Shown one piece after another: positions 1 through 9,533 of a DNA stretch of 64,000 nucleotides. Within the stretch, counting starts at the first letter, position 1. Every line of letters begins with the position of its first letter. The stretch covers positions 4,216,001-4,280,000 of the forward strand of contig JALKFA010000001.1 in the NCBI GenBank assembly GCA_024169445.1, in the 5' to 3' direction. Origin of the DNA: Buttiauxella agrestis ATCC 33320. Lineage in GTDB: Bacteria > Pseudomonadota > Gammaproteobacteria > Enterobacterales > Enterobacteriaceae. A model generated the notes under the pieces. The model did no database searches. It was not told where the DNA came from and saw only the letters and a list, made by a program, of their open reading frames with translations. Both the position numbers and the translations under genes were made by a program.

Positions 1-465
1 GCCGGTGCTGTGCGTGCTGACCGGGATTTCTGCCGTAAACATGTGTTGTTTAGTCGGGAACGGGTAATACCCGGCAACCAGCGCCAGGTTGCGCGTATTC
101 TGTGCACGATCAATATGCAGAATATTGCTTTGTCCAGGCATCACGACATAGCGATCAAGCTGTAATACATCCCCTTCGTTGCCCGCTCCGGCAAACAGGC
201 TTTTAAGCAGCGTTGGATTATTCAATAGCTTATCCAGCGCCGGTTTATCTTTGGTCTGTAACAGCAAAACCGTACAACTATTCGGCAGCTCATTGACGCT
301 GTTTAGCCCCGGCTCTGCACGCAGGTTCAGGGTAATGGCACCGCTGGCAAACGGAGCGGATACCTTGTCAATAGACTGCTGACGCGCTTCCTGGTCGCCC
401 GTGCTACACCCCGCAAGCATAAGCATGCTGAGTAACAGACCCACGAAGCTGATTTGACCTTTCAT
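1..465 (-). CDS. tssJ: Type VI secretion outer-membrane lipoprotein TssJ (C-terminus outside window)
   Basis: This is the beginning of a lipoprotein gene that runs off the left edge. Reading from the ATG at 465 the protein opens MKGQISFVGLLLSMLMLAGC, a signal peptide ending in a lipobox (LAGC), followed by a mature part with the TssJ/VasD pattern (ITLNLRAEPGLN near residue 45 and a later GYYPF segment). In T6SS, TssJ is anchored in the outer membrane and contacts TssM of the trans-envelope complex. The start codon overlaps the tssA stop (ATGA), so the two are translationally coupled. About 155 residues are visible; most of the protein is present. Family assignment rests on lipobox plus operon position. 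Confidence 0.85.
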   Translation of the reverse strand, partial: MKGQISFVGLLLSMLMLAGCSTGDQEARQQSIDKVSAPFASGAITLNLRAEPGLNSVNELPNSCTVLLLQTKDKPALDKLLNNPTLLKSLFAGAGNEGDVLQLDRYVVMPGQSNILHIDRAQNTRNLALVAGYYPFPTKQHMFTAEIPVSTHSTG

Positions 466-1517
466 TCTGTTTCTTGCCCTTTTAGTACTTTGTTGATGTC
501 GCGCATACAGCTCTTGTCTTCCAGCATTTCATCAAGCCATTCGGTCAGTGTCATTCCCGCCCAACGCGCCGCACGCTCCATCAAAAAAGGGACCGGGCTG
601 GAGGGTTCTGTCTGACGGAAAAAATGCGCAATTGTCAGCATTTGGCTGATGGCTAAATCTCGCGACATCTCCTGCTTTTGCGTCCTGCCAGCAAACATGG
701 CGGACTCAGCAGATAAATCGGCTTCTTGTGGCGCTAATACATTGAGCGACATGATGTCGTCATAAGCGGGTGCCGCACGGTCAAACAGCCGTTTCATAAA
801 GTCCTGCATCTCGGCAATCACGCTACGCGTTTGCCCCAGCGCAGATGAATCTGCCTGCGGGTTGACCTCGTCGTAGGTCGCTTCCAGGTGATTGAGCATT
901 TCGATGAGCTGCTCAAGTGTTTCGCTCTGCGTTACAATTTTTTGTGGTACAAGCGAGAGTGCCCAACGATTAAATGTCTCCATCGAGAAGTCACTGTCTG
1001 AATCAGTACGGCTGCGGGCCATGGTGGATTGATGTTCCTGAAGGAGCACTTTTTGCCAGTGGTCCAGCGAGCTTTCTGGCTGCCCGAGTAACGGATAACT
1101 GTTCAACATCAGCGCCAGTTGGCGATCCAGACGATTCAGAATGCTGTGGCGAATAACCGCACCGTCTTCATCCAGCTCAGGCCAGGCGGTTTGCCAATAG
1201 CGTTCGAGAAACGCTGCCAGAAACTGCGTTCCCTCCAGTAAACCCGCCAGGCCGTTTTGCTGAGTTAAACCCTCAACAAACCAGCAGGCGACCTGGAGAT
1301 CTTTACTCTCCTTTTTCAAGACTTCGCGGCTCAGACGGATAACTTTGAGCCAGTCGGCCTTGCGTAATTCGGTTGCCCATTCACCCTGCGGCAAATAATC
1401 AGGATCGCTTTCGCGCGCCTGGCGAATATCGTCATAAATTTGTTGATATTCAACGTTGCGACCAGCGGGTTGCTCTTCACCGATCGGCACCAACAGTTCA
1501 TCAAAATTTGTTTTCAT
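462..1517 (-). CDS. tssA: T6SS baseplate/cap protein, TssA (ImpA N-terminal) family
   Basis: The 351-residue protein starts with the ImpA-N signature: a LLVPIGEEQPAGRNVEY segment at residues 9-25, then a conserved helical block with the ADWLKVIRLSREVL motif near residue 55. Proteins of this family help place the baseplate and prime or cap the growing sheath. The length fits the shorter TssA types rather than the roughly 500-residue long forms. It follows the PAAR gene by 11 bases and overlaps tssJ by 4 bases. A role as a TssA-like accessory protein (TagA-type) cannot be excluded from sequence alone, but the position in a complete structural operon favours TssA. Confidence 0.85.
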   Translation of the reverse strand: MKTNFDELLVPIGEEQPAGRNVEYQQIYDDIRQARESDPDYLPQGEWATELRKADWLKVIRLSREVLKKESKDLQVACWFVEGLTQQNGLAGLLEGTQFLAAFLERYWQTAWPELDEDGAVIRHSILNRLDRQLALMLNSYPLLGQPESSLDHWQKVLLQEHQSTMARSRTDSDSDFSMETFNRWALSLVPQKIVTQSETLEQLIEMLNHLEATYDEVNPQADSSALGQTRSVIAEMQDFMKRLFDRAAPAYDDIMSLNVLAPQEADLSAESAMFAGRTQKQEMSRDLAISQMLTIAHFFRQTEPSSPVPFLMERAARWAGMTLTEWLDEMLEDKSCMRDINKVLKGQETE

Positions 1518-1528
1518 TGCATCACACT

Positions 1529-1828
1529 CTAAGAAATCAAAACTGTTGGGCAGCCAACAACGATAGTGCCGCCGTGAGCCGTGCTGTCTCCCATCCGTGC
1601 GGCTGGCTTGCCACCAATCAGCACTTTGGTGCTGCCTTTAACCACTGAATCAGGAGGCCCGACGCACACCGCCATTGAACCGACTGTTGCGGCAGGAACC
1701 CCGCCAATCAGCACCGTCGGAGAGCCCGGAGTGGTGATTGGCCCACCGACGTGGGGGATGGGCGGCAAACCGGGGGTGACCATCGGGCAAACGTGCATGT
1801 CACCGACTCGTGCAGCGGGCTGGCCCAT
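1529..1828 (-). CDS. PAAR-domain spike tip protein
   Basis: This 99-residue protein is almost entirely a PAAR domain: MGQPAARVGDMHVCP at the start, two further P-A-A-R/T-x-G-D/S turns (VPAATVGSMAVC, KPAARMGDSTAHGG) and a closing GCPTVLI. PAAR proteins sharpen the VgrG trimer and bind a metal through conserved His/Cys residues. The start at 1828 is chosen because its ATG overlaps the stop of the preceding gene (TAATG) with a GGGGG Shine-Dalgarno region before it; a longer reading from 1855 would extend into that gene. There is no C-terminal extension, so it is a plain tip and not an evolved effector. Confidence 0.9.
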   Translation of the reverse strand: MGQPAARVGDMHVCPMVTPGLPPIPHVGGPITTPGSPTVLIGGVPAATVGSMAVCVGPPDSVVKGSTKVLIGGKPAARMGDSTAHGGTIVVGCPTVLIS

Positions 1829-2343
1829 TAATGACCCCCTTGCACGGTGTGCCATTGGGCAAGCAGGTTTTGTGCACCGATAAACGGGGCGTTATCTGCC
1901 GCCAGCAGGACACTCAACTGTTTCAGCGCGCAGTGCAGCATCAACGGGGCTAAATGTGCTTCGGGATAAACAGCCTCAAATTCGTCGGGTGTCATGCTGC
2001 CCTGCATCCAGAACAGCGCCAGCCCTGCCGCACCGACTGGGGTATCAAAACCGAGGTTTTCCGCCTGCAGGAAAATATCCCGACGCAGCCCTTCATCGTG
2101 GGTTTTCAGCCACTGATTGATGTCGGCCACACACTGGAGAGCCGGTGGATTTAATGGCAACTGTGTGACTTGTTGCACCACCCAGCCGAGCACTTTTTCT
2201 GGCGTTTTATCAAGTACCAGGCTGGCAAGCGCATCTTCCCATTGGCCGGAAACCATCAGATTGAGTGCATTTTCATAGCCACTGTCAGCACTGCGATAAC
2301 CGGCAAAAGCTTCTGGAGTCATTAATTTTTCTTTCATCATCAT
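1828..2343 (-). CDS. Unknown T6SS-associated protein between vgrG and PAAR
   Basis: This is a 171-residue soluble protein without signal peptide or membrane segment. It is leucine- and alanine-rich and predicted helical, with a W-x-D-A-L-x-S-L motif in the first quarter and a G-A-A-G-L-A-L-F-W motif near residue 110. It sits between vgrG and PAAR, translationally coupled to PAAR. Similar helical proteins of unknown function occur at this place in other enterobacterial T6SS operons, and I infer an adaptor or chaperone for loading VgrG/PAAR. Three ATGs lie in a row at 2343-2335; spacing from the AAGG ribosome site favours the later ones, and a TTG at 2355 is also possible. Confidence 0.6.
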   Translation of the reverse strand: MMMKEKLMTPEAFAGYRSADSGYENALNLMVSGQWEDALASLVLDKTPEKVLGWVVQQVTQLPLNPPALQCVADINQWLKTHDEGLRRDIFLQAENLGFDTPVGAAGLALFWMQGSMTPDEFEAVYPEAHLAPLMLHCALKQLSVLLAADNAPFIGAQNLLAQWHTVQGGH

Positions 2344-2347
2344 CGCC

Positions 2348-4315
2348 TTAACCAATCATGGTCACGCCACCCTTAATTTGCGTCATACCGCTGCCTTTAA
2401 CTGTCACCATCGCGCCTTTCAGCTCTGCGGTTCCGCTGCCTTCAACCTTGATAGTGGTCGCGCTCAATGTGATGCCAGAAGGGGTGATAGATATCTTGCT
2501 GCTGCCCACTTTAAGTTCGATGCTTTGCGTCGATTCAATCACGCAGGCTTTATCGGCTTTCACCTTGCTGCCACCGCCGCTGATATCCATCTGATGTTCG
2601 CCACCACTGAGGCTGGCTTTTAAATTACCTTTGATATCAAGCGCGTAATCGCCACTTTTCAGCGTGGTATTGTGGTTGCCTTTTTCCAGCATCAGCGCAC
2701 GATCGCCCTGTTTCAGGGTTAACGTTTCATTGCCTTTGGTAATTTCAGTTGTACGGTCTTCGCCGATGGTTTCGGTGACTTGCTTGGTAATTTCAGTGAT
2801 GACGTTATTTTTCACCGTCAACAGCAGATCTTTTTGTGAGGTAATCACCAGGCGTTCTTCGCCTTTTTTATCGTCGAATCGCAGTTGATGGCTCTCTTCA
2901 ACGCTGCCATCAAGCGAACTACGGGAAACGAATCCGCTGTGATTTTTTTCATCAGGCAGCGTCAGTGGCGGTTTGTTTTGCCCGTTAAATACCGTGCCGG
3001 TAACCAGCGGATAATCCGGGTTGCCATGAACAAAACTAACGATCACCTCGCTGTTAACTCGCGGCAGGAACATCGCGCCAAAACGGCCACCCGCCCAGGG
3101 TTGCGACACGCGAACCCAGCATGAACTGCCGTCGTCTTTTTTGTTTTCGTTATCCCAGGGGAACTGGATTTTGATACGCCCGTATTCATCGGTATGAATT
3201 TCTTCCGATTTAGGGCCAACCACCGTGGCGGTCAAAATACCGGGAATATAAGGTTGAGGCGTGGTGTGCTCAGGCCGCCATGACACGCTGTCTTTCAGCA
3301 AATGAATCTGACAATGGAAATCCGGGATGCTGTCATCAATACTGCTGCTTACCCGCAGATGAACCGATTTAATGCGGTAGTCGCCGTGGCATGACGGATG
3401 GTCAGTCAGAGTGAATTTTTCACCACAGTGCACCCAGAAAGCTGAAGTCTCTGCCAGATATTGCTGACTGTCGGCTTCCAGTTGCTCCATCTTAAGCCTG
3501 GCCTGCGCCTCAAGCAGAGAGCGGTTGTCGTGACCGTTGGCATCAACGTAACTGACCCCCTGAACCGCGTAATCCTGGTCGGCCACCTTCGACTCCCCTT
3601 CAATACTGGCTGCCTGCTCCATGTTGAAGCCTTTTAACAGCACAGAAGAAGCAGCGAGTGATGAGTGCGCCGACCAGCTTAAAATACCGTTCCCTTCCCC
3701 CAAATCCGTCTGCGGCATAAAAGGCAGTTGCGCCGGTGCCGTGGAATGGTGGCAGGATGGATGGTCAGCCAGCACAAGTTGGTGCTGCCCCGCGGTATGG
3801 CTGAAGAAGTAGTAAATCCCCTCTTGTTCCAGCAAGCGGCTGATGAAGTCAAAATCTGACTCGCGGTATTGAATGCAATATTCACGAGGTTTATAGGTTG
3901 CACGCAGGCGTAACTCGATCTGGTTGATATTCTGCTGGCGCAACAGCTGGCACACTAAATCAGGCACCGTAATATTCTGGAACACTGCCAGATTACGACC
4001 CAGACGCAAGAAAGCCATACGTGGCTCGAGGCGGCCAACAAACGTGCTGATACCATCGGTATTATTCATTTCCACAATATGGGTGATGACGCCATGCACA
4101 TAACGCTTGCGGCTATTGCGCCCAATCTCACAGGCGACTTCTTTACCGAGGAAACGCCTCATCTGCGCACTGCTTAATTCCGTACGAAACTGGATTTGGT
4201 AGCGGAAAGTGGATGAGAGTTGTTCCTCACCTTCAATGCTCATTAATGTCAGTGAATTAGCCGCATCCCCAACAAAGCGGATGAATCTATTGTTCTGCCC
4301 TAATACATTTGGCAT
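2348..4315 (-). CDS. vgrG: T6SS spike protein VgrG (TssI)
   Basis: The 655-residue protein has the VgrG layout. An N-terminal gp27-like part contains RESDFDFISRLLEQEGIYYFF near residue 155. A gp5 OB-fold follows with the DEYGRIKIQFPWD segment near residue 380 and SCWVRVSQPWAGGRFG. The last 170 residues are a repetitive beta-helix (repeats such as TEITKGNETLTLKQGD, then GSSKISITPSGITLSATTIKVEG). It ends in VTMIG with no extra effector domain, so cargo must be carried non-covalently or through PAAR. It lies 3 bases after tssG and forms the spike on the Hcp tube. Confidence 0.95.
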   Translation of the reverse strand: MPNVLGQNNRFIRFVGDAANSLTLMSIEGEEQLSSTFRYQIQFRTELSSAQMRRFLGKEVACEIGRNSRKRYVHGVITHIVEMNNTDGISTFVGRLEPRMAFLRLGRNLAVFQNITVPDLVCQLLRQQNINQIELRLRATYKPREYCIQYRESDFDFISRLLEQEGIYYFFSHTAGQHQLVLADHPSCHHSTAPAQLPFMPQTDLGEGNGILSWSAHSSLAASSVLLKGFNMEQAASIEGESKVADQDYAVQGVSYVDANGHDNRSLLEAQARLKMEQLEADSQQYLAETSAFWVHCGEKFTLTDHPSCHGDYRIKSVHLRVSSSIDDSIPDFHCQIHLLKDSVSWRPEHTTPQPYIPGILTATVVGPKSEEIHTDEYGRIKIQFPWDNENKKDDGSSCWVRVSQPWAGGRFGAMFLPRVNSEVIVSFVHGNPDYPLVTGTVFNGQNKPPLTLPDEKNHSGFVSRSSLDGSVEESHQLRFDDKKGEERLVITSQKDLLLTVKNNVITEITKQVTETIGEDRTTEITKGNETLTLKQGDRALMLEKGNHNTTLKSGDYALDIKGNLKASLSGGEHQMDISGGGSKVKADKACVIESTQSIELKVGSSKISITPSGITLSATTIKVEGSGTAELKGAMVTVKGSGMTQIKGGVTMIG

Positions 4316-4318
4316 GTC

Positions 4319-5266
4319 TTATTTTCCTTCCCGATAGACGGGTAATCGAATGGTGTGCTGGCCCGCTTCAGAGGCGCGCCCAAGACAAATATCCAGGCCA
4401 ATTTGCCCCGTCCCCAGTTCAGTCATGCCGTTTGAGGTATTTTGGATGAGGATGTCGATATCAAAATCCAGCCCTGCGCCTACATAGTCGCGAATATGAG
4501 TCCACAGATTTTTGTAATGTCTGCCTTTTGACAGGAACAGACCGACATCCCGCAACGGCACAGGCCCAAGAGAGACGGTAAAATGCGATTGCCGATCCCA
4601 GTAGACACGCCCCAGCATCGGTGCTGAACCCAACGTTTGCGACGGTTGCCCAAGGCAGCAGCACAACGCCGGTTCCATCGATCGCCATTCCCCGGTAAAC
4701 GGGGTGATTTTTGCTGGCACGGAGAAGCTATGTTTTAGCCACGTTTCTAAATTGAGCATCGAGCGAACCGAATGGGCGAACAAATCGGCATACCGCAGTT
4801 GCTGAAAAGAAGATGGGCTTTGCATCACTCCCGCCAGCGCCTGAACCGCGTCGCTTAAAGGCAGCGTCGCCGAGAATTCGGCCATCGCGTAGTAGTGGTA
4901 CTTTTGCCAGGCGAGGTAACGCAGGGTGTGCAGGCGGTGGTTAAAAATATCGAGAAACGCTTTAGCGGTTTTATCGCCATAGCGGTAATGGCGTTCAATC
5001 AACCATTCGGTGTAAACCGTCGGCAATGCGCCGAGCGCCCCGGTTAACCCAAAAGCCGCGACCTCCACCTGCCACTGATTTTCAGCTAATTGTTCAATCT
5101 CGCCGATTTCGCCTGACGGTGTATCAAGCGAAAGTGGGGAAATAAAACGCAGGTTATTTTCCAGTGCTTGCTTGCTTTCAAGCCCCTGTTTTTTCGTCAG
5201 ATGGCGCAGCATGATGCGCACCTGCTGGAAAAAATTATGCGGGCTAAAACAGATATTCAGAGCCAT
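4319..5266 (-). CDS. tssG: T6SS baseplate protein TssG
   Basis: A 315-residue protein of the TssG/ImpH/VasB family. Diagnostic segments are the N-terminal HNFFQQVRIMLRHL, the G-x-x-G-A-L-P-T-x-Y-T-E motif near residue 95 and FLDIFNHRLHTLRYLAWQKYHY near residue 120. With TssF and TssE it makes the baseplate wedge on which the sheath assembles. The start overlaps the end of tssF by 10 bases, the usual arrangement for this pair. Confidence 0.93.
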   Translation of the reverse strand: MALNICFSPHNFFQQVRIMLRHLTKKQGLESKQALENNLRFISPLSLDTPSGEIGEIEQLAENQWQVEVAAFGLTGALGALPTVYTEWLIERHYRYGDKTAKAFLDIFNHRLHTLRYLAWQKYHYYAMAEFSATLPLSDAVQALAGVMQSPSSFQQLRYADLFAHSVRSMLNLETWLKHSFSVPAKITPFTGEWRSMEPALCCCLGQPSQTLGSAPMLGRVYWDRQSHFTVSLGPVPLRDVGLFLSKGRHYKNLWTHIRDYVGAGLDFDIDILIQNTSNGMTELGTGQIGLDICLGRASEAGQHTIRLPVYREGK

Positions 5267-7059
5267 GACAAGCGACCCGCACGAATCGGCCAGACACGCT
5301 GAGATTCCTCTTTGGATTCAATGGCCGTGACCACACGCGTAAAGCTGTTAACCGGTGCATACAACGCCAAAAAACAATCGATAAAGCGGCAAAACAGGAA
5401 GTATTCCGCTTCGGTGCTGGCTTCGCTGGCAAACGTAATGCGTATCTCAATACCGCGTGAAAGGGATTGCGGATCCTGCGGGACTAACCTTGCGACGACA
5501 GGGGCAGACTCAACGCGCAACAGCAGATTGATCAGACGGGCGATCCCTGGATTATCAACAAAGTTATATAACGCCAGCGTCTCTTTGAGCACGCGTACCC
5601 CTTCCGGCCCGCCGATCAGCATATGATTGAGCGAAAGTTGCGAGATTAAACGCCAGCGTGCAGCCTGTTTTAACGGCGGCCTGACCGGAATAGTCGGGCG
5701 CGTTAATGCGGTGATTTTCATCCCGGCAATCGGCAATTCCGACTCAAAATCGCCGTCTGGATCGCCGTTACGCATCGTCGAAGGAAGTTCACGATTCGTG
5801 CAGGTGAGATTCAGGCTGACGACGTCACTTCCTGGCGTCAAAGGCTGCTCACTGCGGTCGGAAAATGCGATAAACAACGCCGGGACACTTCCCTCGCTGC
5901 TGTCAGTTTCGCGGTGCATGCATTGCCAAAAAAGTCCGGGTTCACCATCTTGTGCCGAATGGTCTAAACCAAATAATGGATAAATGGGGCGGGAAAGCGT
6001 TTCATTACCTTGTTTACGCATCGCCGAAACGCTATCCACTGACCAGATTTCCATGGCGTTCTGATAGCGAATATCAGGGATCACCAGATACTCCGCGATT
6101 TCATGGTCTGGCGTGATGGGTTCAGCGCGATGCTCAAACAAATTAATCGCTGGCGTACAGTTCAACAAAAATAAATTCTCGTTGACCATGGCCGCCATTT
6201 TTTCCAGCTGATTGGCAATCGTGCAGCGGTTGAAGGCTATTTTCAGGGTAAATTCACTTTTGCTGCCCGCGACAAAACCGTCAGGTAACGGAATATCAAT
6301 AAAATGAAATTTCTGAGGAAAGAAGAAATAATCCTGCAACAGGCTATGTGTCGGTGAAATTCTCGAGTCACCCGCGAGCAGATTTTGATTCTCACCAAAA
6401 CCGATACCACAAATATGCTGGGCAGAAAGCTCATATCGCTGTTCATCCTGCTGCAAATGAATCGACAGCACTTCACTGCATAACAGCGTGTAGAGAATGT
6501 TAACGATATTGTTAGCGCCACTCAGATGGACACGCAGAGAATTCGCGCTTAATGTCGCACCTGGCCAGGTTGTCAGTTTTATATTGAGGTTCCAGCATAG
6601 CGTTACCTCATCGAGATTCAGATGAGCTTTTGTCAAACTAACCGGTTGAATCATCACTGGATAAACGGTGCGAAAACGACAACTTTGATTCTCACCATGA
6701 CGAGAGAATAAATACGTTTTGGCCTCGATTAAGTTGCCAGAAGTCAGCGCACTGACTTTGACGTCAGGAGACATTTGTACGATACACACTGAGGGAAACG
6801 GCCTCAGCAATTGCGGAGCCAACACATTAAGCAAAGCGTGGGTCACTTCAGGCATATCTTCATCAAGACGCTGCTGGATTTGCGCAGTCACCAGCGCGAA
6901 AGATTCGATTAATCTTTCGATGTGCGGATCTTCCGACATTCCTTCAGAAATACCTAAACGGCGAGCAACTTTAGGGAAATGACGAGCAAAAGCTTTTCCC
7001 TGGATTTTAAGGTAGCCAAGTTCTTTTTGATAATATGAAATGAGTTTATTAGCTAACAT
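5257..7059 (-). CDS. tssF: T6SS baseplate protein TssF
   Basis: A 600-residue protein of the TssF/ImpG/VasA family. The N-terminus (YYQKELGYLKIQGKAFARHFP, then RRLGISEGMSEDPHIERLIESFALVTAQIQQRLDEDMPEV) is the most conserved part of the family. TssF binds TssG in a 2:1 wedge complex and recruits TssE and the spike. It follows tssE by 12 bases and overlaps tssG. The length is typical and no frame disruption is seen. Confidence 0.94.
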   Translation of the reverse strand: MLANKLISYYQKELGYLKIQGKAFARHFPKVARRLGISEGMSEDPHIERLIESFALVTAQIQQRLDEDMPEVTHALLNVLAPQLLRPFPSVCIVQMSPDVKVSALTSGNLIEAKTYLFSRHGENQSCRFRTVYPVMIQPVSLTKAHLNLDEVTLCWNLNIKLTTWPGATLSANSLRVHLSGANNIVNILYTLLCSEVLSIHLQQDEQRYELSAQHICGIGFGENQNLLAGDSRISPTHSLLQDYFFFPQKFHFIDIPLPDGFVAGSKSEFTLKIAFNRCTIANQLEKMAAMVNENLFLLNCTPAINLFEHRAEPITPDHEIAEYLVIPDIRYQNAMEIWSVDSVSAMRKQGNETLSRPIYPLFGLDHSAQDGEPGLFWQCMHRETDSSEGSVPALFIAFSDRSEQPLTPGSDVVSLNLTCTNRELPSTMRNGDPDGDFESELPIAGMKITALTRPTIPVRPPLKQAARWRLISQLSLNHMLIGGPEGVRVLKETLALYNFVDNPGIARLINLLLRVESAPVVARLVPQDPQSLSRGIEIRITFASEASTEAEYFLFCRFIDCFLALYAPVNSFTRVVTAIESKEESQRVWPIRAGRLSWL

Positions 7060-7071
7060 GATTAATGCTCT

Positions 7072-7488
7072 TTAATCCCGAAGGAAAAACTGATTCAACA
7101 CGTCGTCCCACATGAGGTGATAACGGACATTACCTAAAAAACCTTCTGCTTCAATAACAAAGGAGTTGATATGTTTCTGCGTTTCACCTGGATAAACATT
7201 AATACTTTTAAGCCTTGGTTCGAATCGTTGTAATGCGAGTTTAATTCGCTCCTGCATAATAGATATTTTCTCAAGGCGTGAGGTATCGCTGGTGAACACA
7301 TCACTGACCCCATAATTAATGATTGACTCATTAATTAATCGAATATTCTCAACATGGTAATTCAGAGGGCGTGAAGACAAAAGAAGCAGTATTTCAGAAA
7401 CTAATACATCGCTTTTGTCTTCACCCTCCGCATCGTCATATTGATCATTCGGATTATCATCCGCCAGGCGCTGTAGTAAAGAGTTCAT
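7072..7488 (-). CDS. tssE: T6SS baseplate protein TssE (gp25-like)
   Basis: A 138-residue protein with the gp25-like fold characteristic of TssE. Recognisable parts are NSLLQRLAD at the N-terminus, INYGVSDV in the middle and the family signature LQRFEPRLKSINV near residue 88. TssE is the wedge subunit that contacts the first sheath ring. The gene lies 46 bases after hcp and 12 before tssF. Order hcp-tssE-tssF-tssG supports the call beyond the short motif. Confidence 0.88.
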   Translation of the reverse strand: MNSLLQRLADDNPNDQYDDAEGEDKSDVLVSEILLLLSSRPLNYHVENIRLINESIINYGVSDVFTSDTSRLEKISIMQERIKLALQRFEPRLKSINVYPGETQKHINSFVIEAEGFLGNVRYHLMWDDVLNQFFLRD

Positions 7489-7534
7489 ATTTTCATCTCA
7501 GTAAAACAGTGTGCTTTGCACACTGTTTAATTTA

Positions 7535-8029
7535 TTACAGCTTGGTATTTTCAGTGATATTCCAACCCACTGGACCATATTTCTTGGTTTTACCACCAGG
7601 ATCGACCATCTGAGTTTCAAATTTAAAGCTGCTAAATACGAAGCTCAGAGTTTCTTGTGGAATATCCCCTGCACTCTGCGCACCGATACTATGACTGGTC
7701 AGAATGCAGTTTTCATAGGTCCAGCGAACCATTTCATTATCTTTGTCGTCAGTTTTAACGTTCATCGCAACAATGATTTTTTTAATATTGGTGCCCTGGG
7801 CAACCATATTAACCAAATCAGTTGAAGTTGCATCTAGCTCTTTAGAGAAAGAAACAGAATCAAAATTAACGCCATCGCTATTCAACTGACCTGAACCATT
7901 GCTAATTTTAGCTGTACTATAAACACCATTATTAACATGACCGATTGAAATCCAACCGTCATATTTTTTATCACTCACACAACCTTTAACACCATCAATT
8001 TGCATGAATAGATTATCAGCACTTGCCAT
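7535..8029 (-). CDS. hcp: T6SS tube protein Hcp (TssD)
   Basis: The 164-residue Hcp starts ASADNLFMQIDGVKG, the standard opening of the family, and ends with the strand pattern LSFVFSSFKFETQ. Hexamers stack into the inner tube propelled by the sheath, and the lumen chaperones small effectors. It lies 25 bases after tssC. The 45-base gap before tssE contains no clear terminator, so it appears co-transcribed with the structural genes. No C-terminal effector extension is present. Confidence 0.95.
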   Translation of the reverse strand: MASADNLFMQIDGVKGCVSDKKYDGWISIGHVNNGVYSTAKISNGSGQLNSDGVNFDSVSFSKELDATSTDLVNMVAQGTNIKKIIVAMNVKTDDKDNEMVRWTYENCILTSHSIGAQSAGDIPQETLSFVFSSFKFETQMVDPGGKTKKYGPVGWNITENTKL

Positions 8030-8054
8030 TGATATATTTCCTTTTAACTAATGA

Positions 8055-9533
8055 TTATGCACCTGTAGATGCAGGGAGTTCTGCTACCAGACGCAGTGAC
8101 ATACTGAGTCCTTCCAGCTGAAAATGGGGTTTAAGATAAGCCACCGCGCGGTAACTTCCTGGGCTACCAGGAACATCAACGACCTCTACTGTTGCCTCAC
8201 GCAATGGATGGCTGGCTTTAATATGAGCACCAACATTATCGGAACCGACAACATATTGGTTAATCCATGTTTGCAGGAAATCCTGGCATTCGGATTTGGA
8301 CATAAAGCTACCCACTTTATCGCGCACAATAGATTTCATATAATGTGCAAAACGCGATGTCGTCATAATATATTGCAGCTGACTTGAAAGTTTGGCATTG
8401 GCATTAGCCAATTCAGAATCATATTTACGGGGTTTATTGACTGATTGCACCGCAAAGAATGCGGCGTAATCGGTACCCTTACAATGAACTAATGGAATAA
8501 AGCCAAGGTCGGCGAGTTCTTTCTCACGGCGATCGGAAATAGCCACTTCTGTTGGGCACTGCATCACCTTTTCACCGGTTTGTGAAACAAAGCTATGTGT
8601 TGCCAGGGATTTCACCAGCCCACCGCCTTCTACACCACGAATTGCTGCGCACCAGCCATGTTCTTCAAAGGCTTCCACCATACGACCGGCTAACTCATAA
8701 GCGGCATTGATCCACAAATAGCTGGAGCCATCATTATTTTCGATAACTTTTTCTTCGAAATTAAACATCTCTACCGGAACTGTTTTCGCCCCATAAGGCA
8801 AACGACCGATAACACGAGGAAGTGTCAATCCAACATAGCGGGAATCATCGCTCTGGCGGAAAGACTTCCAGCGAGCATAATCTGAGGTATCAAACAATTT
8901 GCCGAGATCGCGTGGACGAGGCATCTCGGAGAAACTGCCCATTGAGAACATTCCCGGATTAGCGGCCGTCAGGAAAGGTGCATGTGCAGCGGCTGCGACA
9001 TGAGAAATCTGCTCCAGTAACAGAATATCTTCTGGCATTGCCTCAAATTCAAAATCACCGACAAATGCAGAATACGGTTCACCACCGAAGGTGCCATATT
9101 CGCTTTCGTAGATACTTTTAAATAATGACGACTGATCAAAATCTGAAGCTGATTTGAAATCACGTAACAGCTCTTTTTTAGTACAGTTGAAAACACGCAC
9201 TTTGGTGTTTTCAGTCACGCTACTTTGTACCAGTTTGTGTAGACCACGCCAGGAAGACTCCATTTTCTGGAATTCTGGAGCCTGAATAATATTACTGACC
9301 TGCGCGGAAAGCAGTGCATCTATAGCGGCAATACGCATTTCAATGCTGCCGACTAAATCGCTGGAAATAACAACAGCACCAGAGGCAACTTCAGACAATA
9401 AGTTGTCCATCTGAACCTTAACTTTATTACGATCTGACTCACGGCGAATCGCCTGAGTATTATCAATAATTTGATCGAGGAAATCGCTTGTTTGTGCAAC
9501 TTCTGCGGCATTGATGACTTGAATATCACTCAT
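8055..9533 (-). CDS. tssC: T6SS contractile sheath large subunit TssC
   Basis: A 492-residue protein of the TssC/VipB/EvpB family. Conserved blocks include MESSWRGLHKLVQ near residue 92, the FGGEPYSAFVGDFEF segment near residue 150, RLPYGAKTVPVE near residue 245 and the C-terminal region after PLREATVEV. TssC and TssB form the contractile sheath. Its start overlaps the tssB stop by 4 bases, so equimolar translation of the two subunits is likely. Confidence 0.95.
   Translation of the reverse strand: MSDIQVINAAEVAQTSDFLDQIIDNTQAIRRESDRNKVKVQMDNLLSEVASGAVVISSDLVGSIEMRIAAIDALLSAQVSNIIQAPEFQKMESSWRGLHKLVQSSVTENTKVRVFNCTKKELLRDFKSASDFDQSSLFKSIYESEYGTFGGEPYSAFVGDFEFEAMPEDILLLEQISHVAAAAHAPFLTAANPGMFSMGSFSEMPRPRDLGKLFDTSDYARWKSFRQSDDSRYVGLTLPRVIGRLPYGAKTVPVEMFNFEEKVIENNDGSSYLWINAAYELAGRMVEAFEEHGWCAAIRGVEGGGLVKSLATHSFVSQTGEKVMQCPTEVAISDRREKELADLGFIPLVHCKGTDYAAFFAVQSVNKPRKYDSELANANAKLSSQLQYIMTTSRFAHYMKSIVRDKVGSFMSKSECQDFLQTWINQYVVGSDNVGAHIKASHPLREATVEVVDVPGSPGSYRAVAYLKPHFQLEGLSMSLRLVAELPASTGA

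Noticed and set aside
5312-5983. Plus-strand open frames opposite tssF and many similar ones opposite long genes
   Set aside because: They are antisense shadows of well-supported genes with no start signals of their own.
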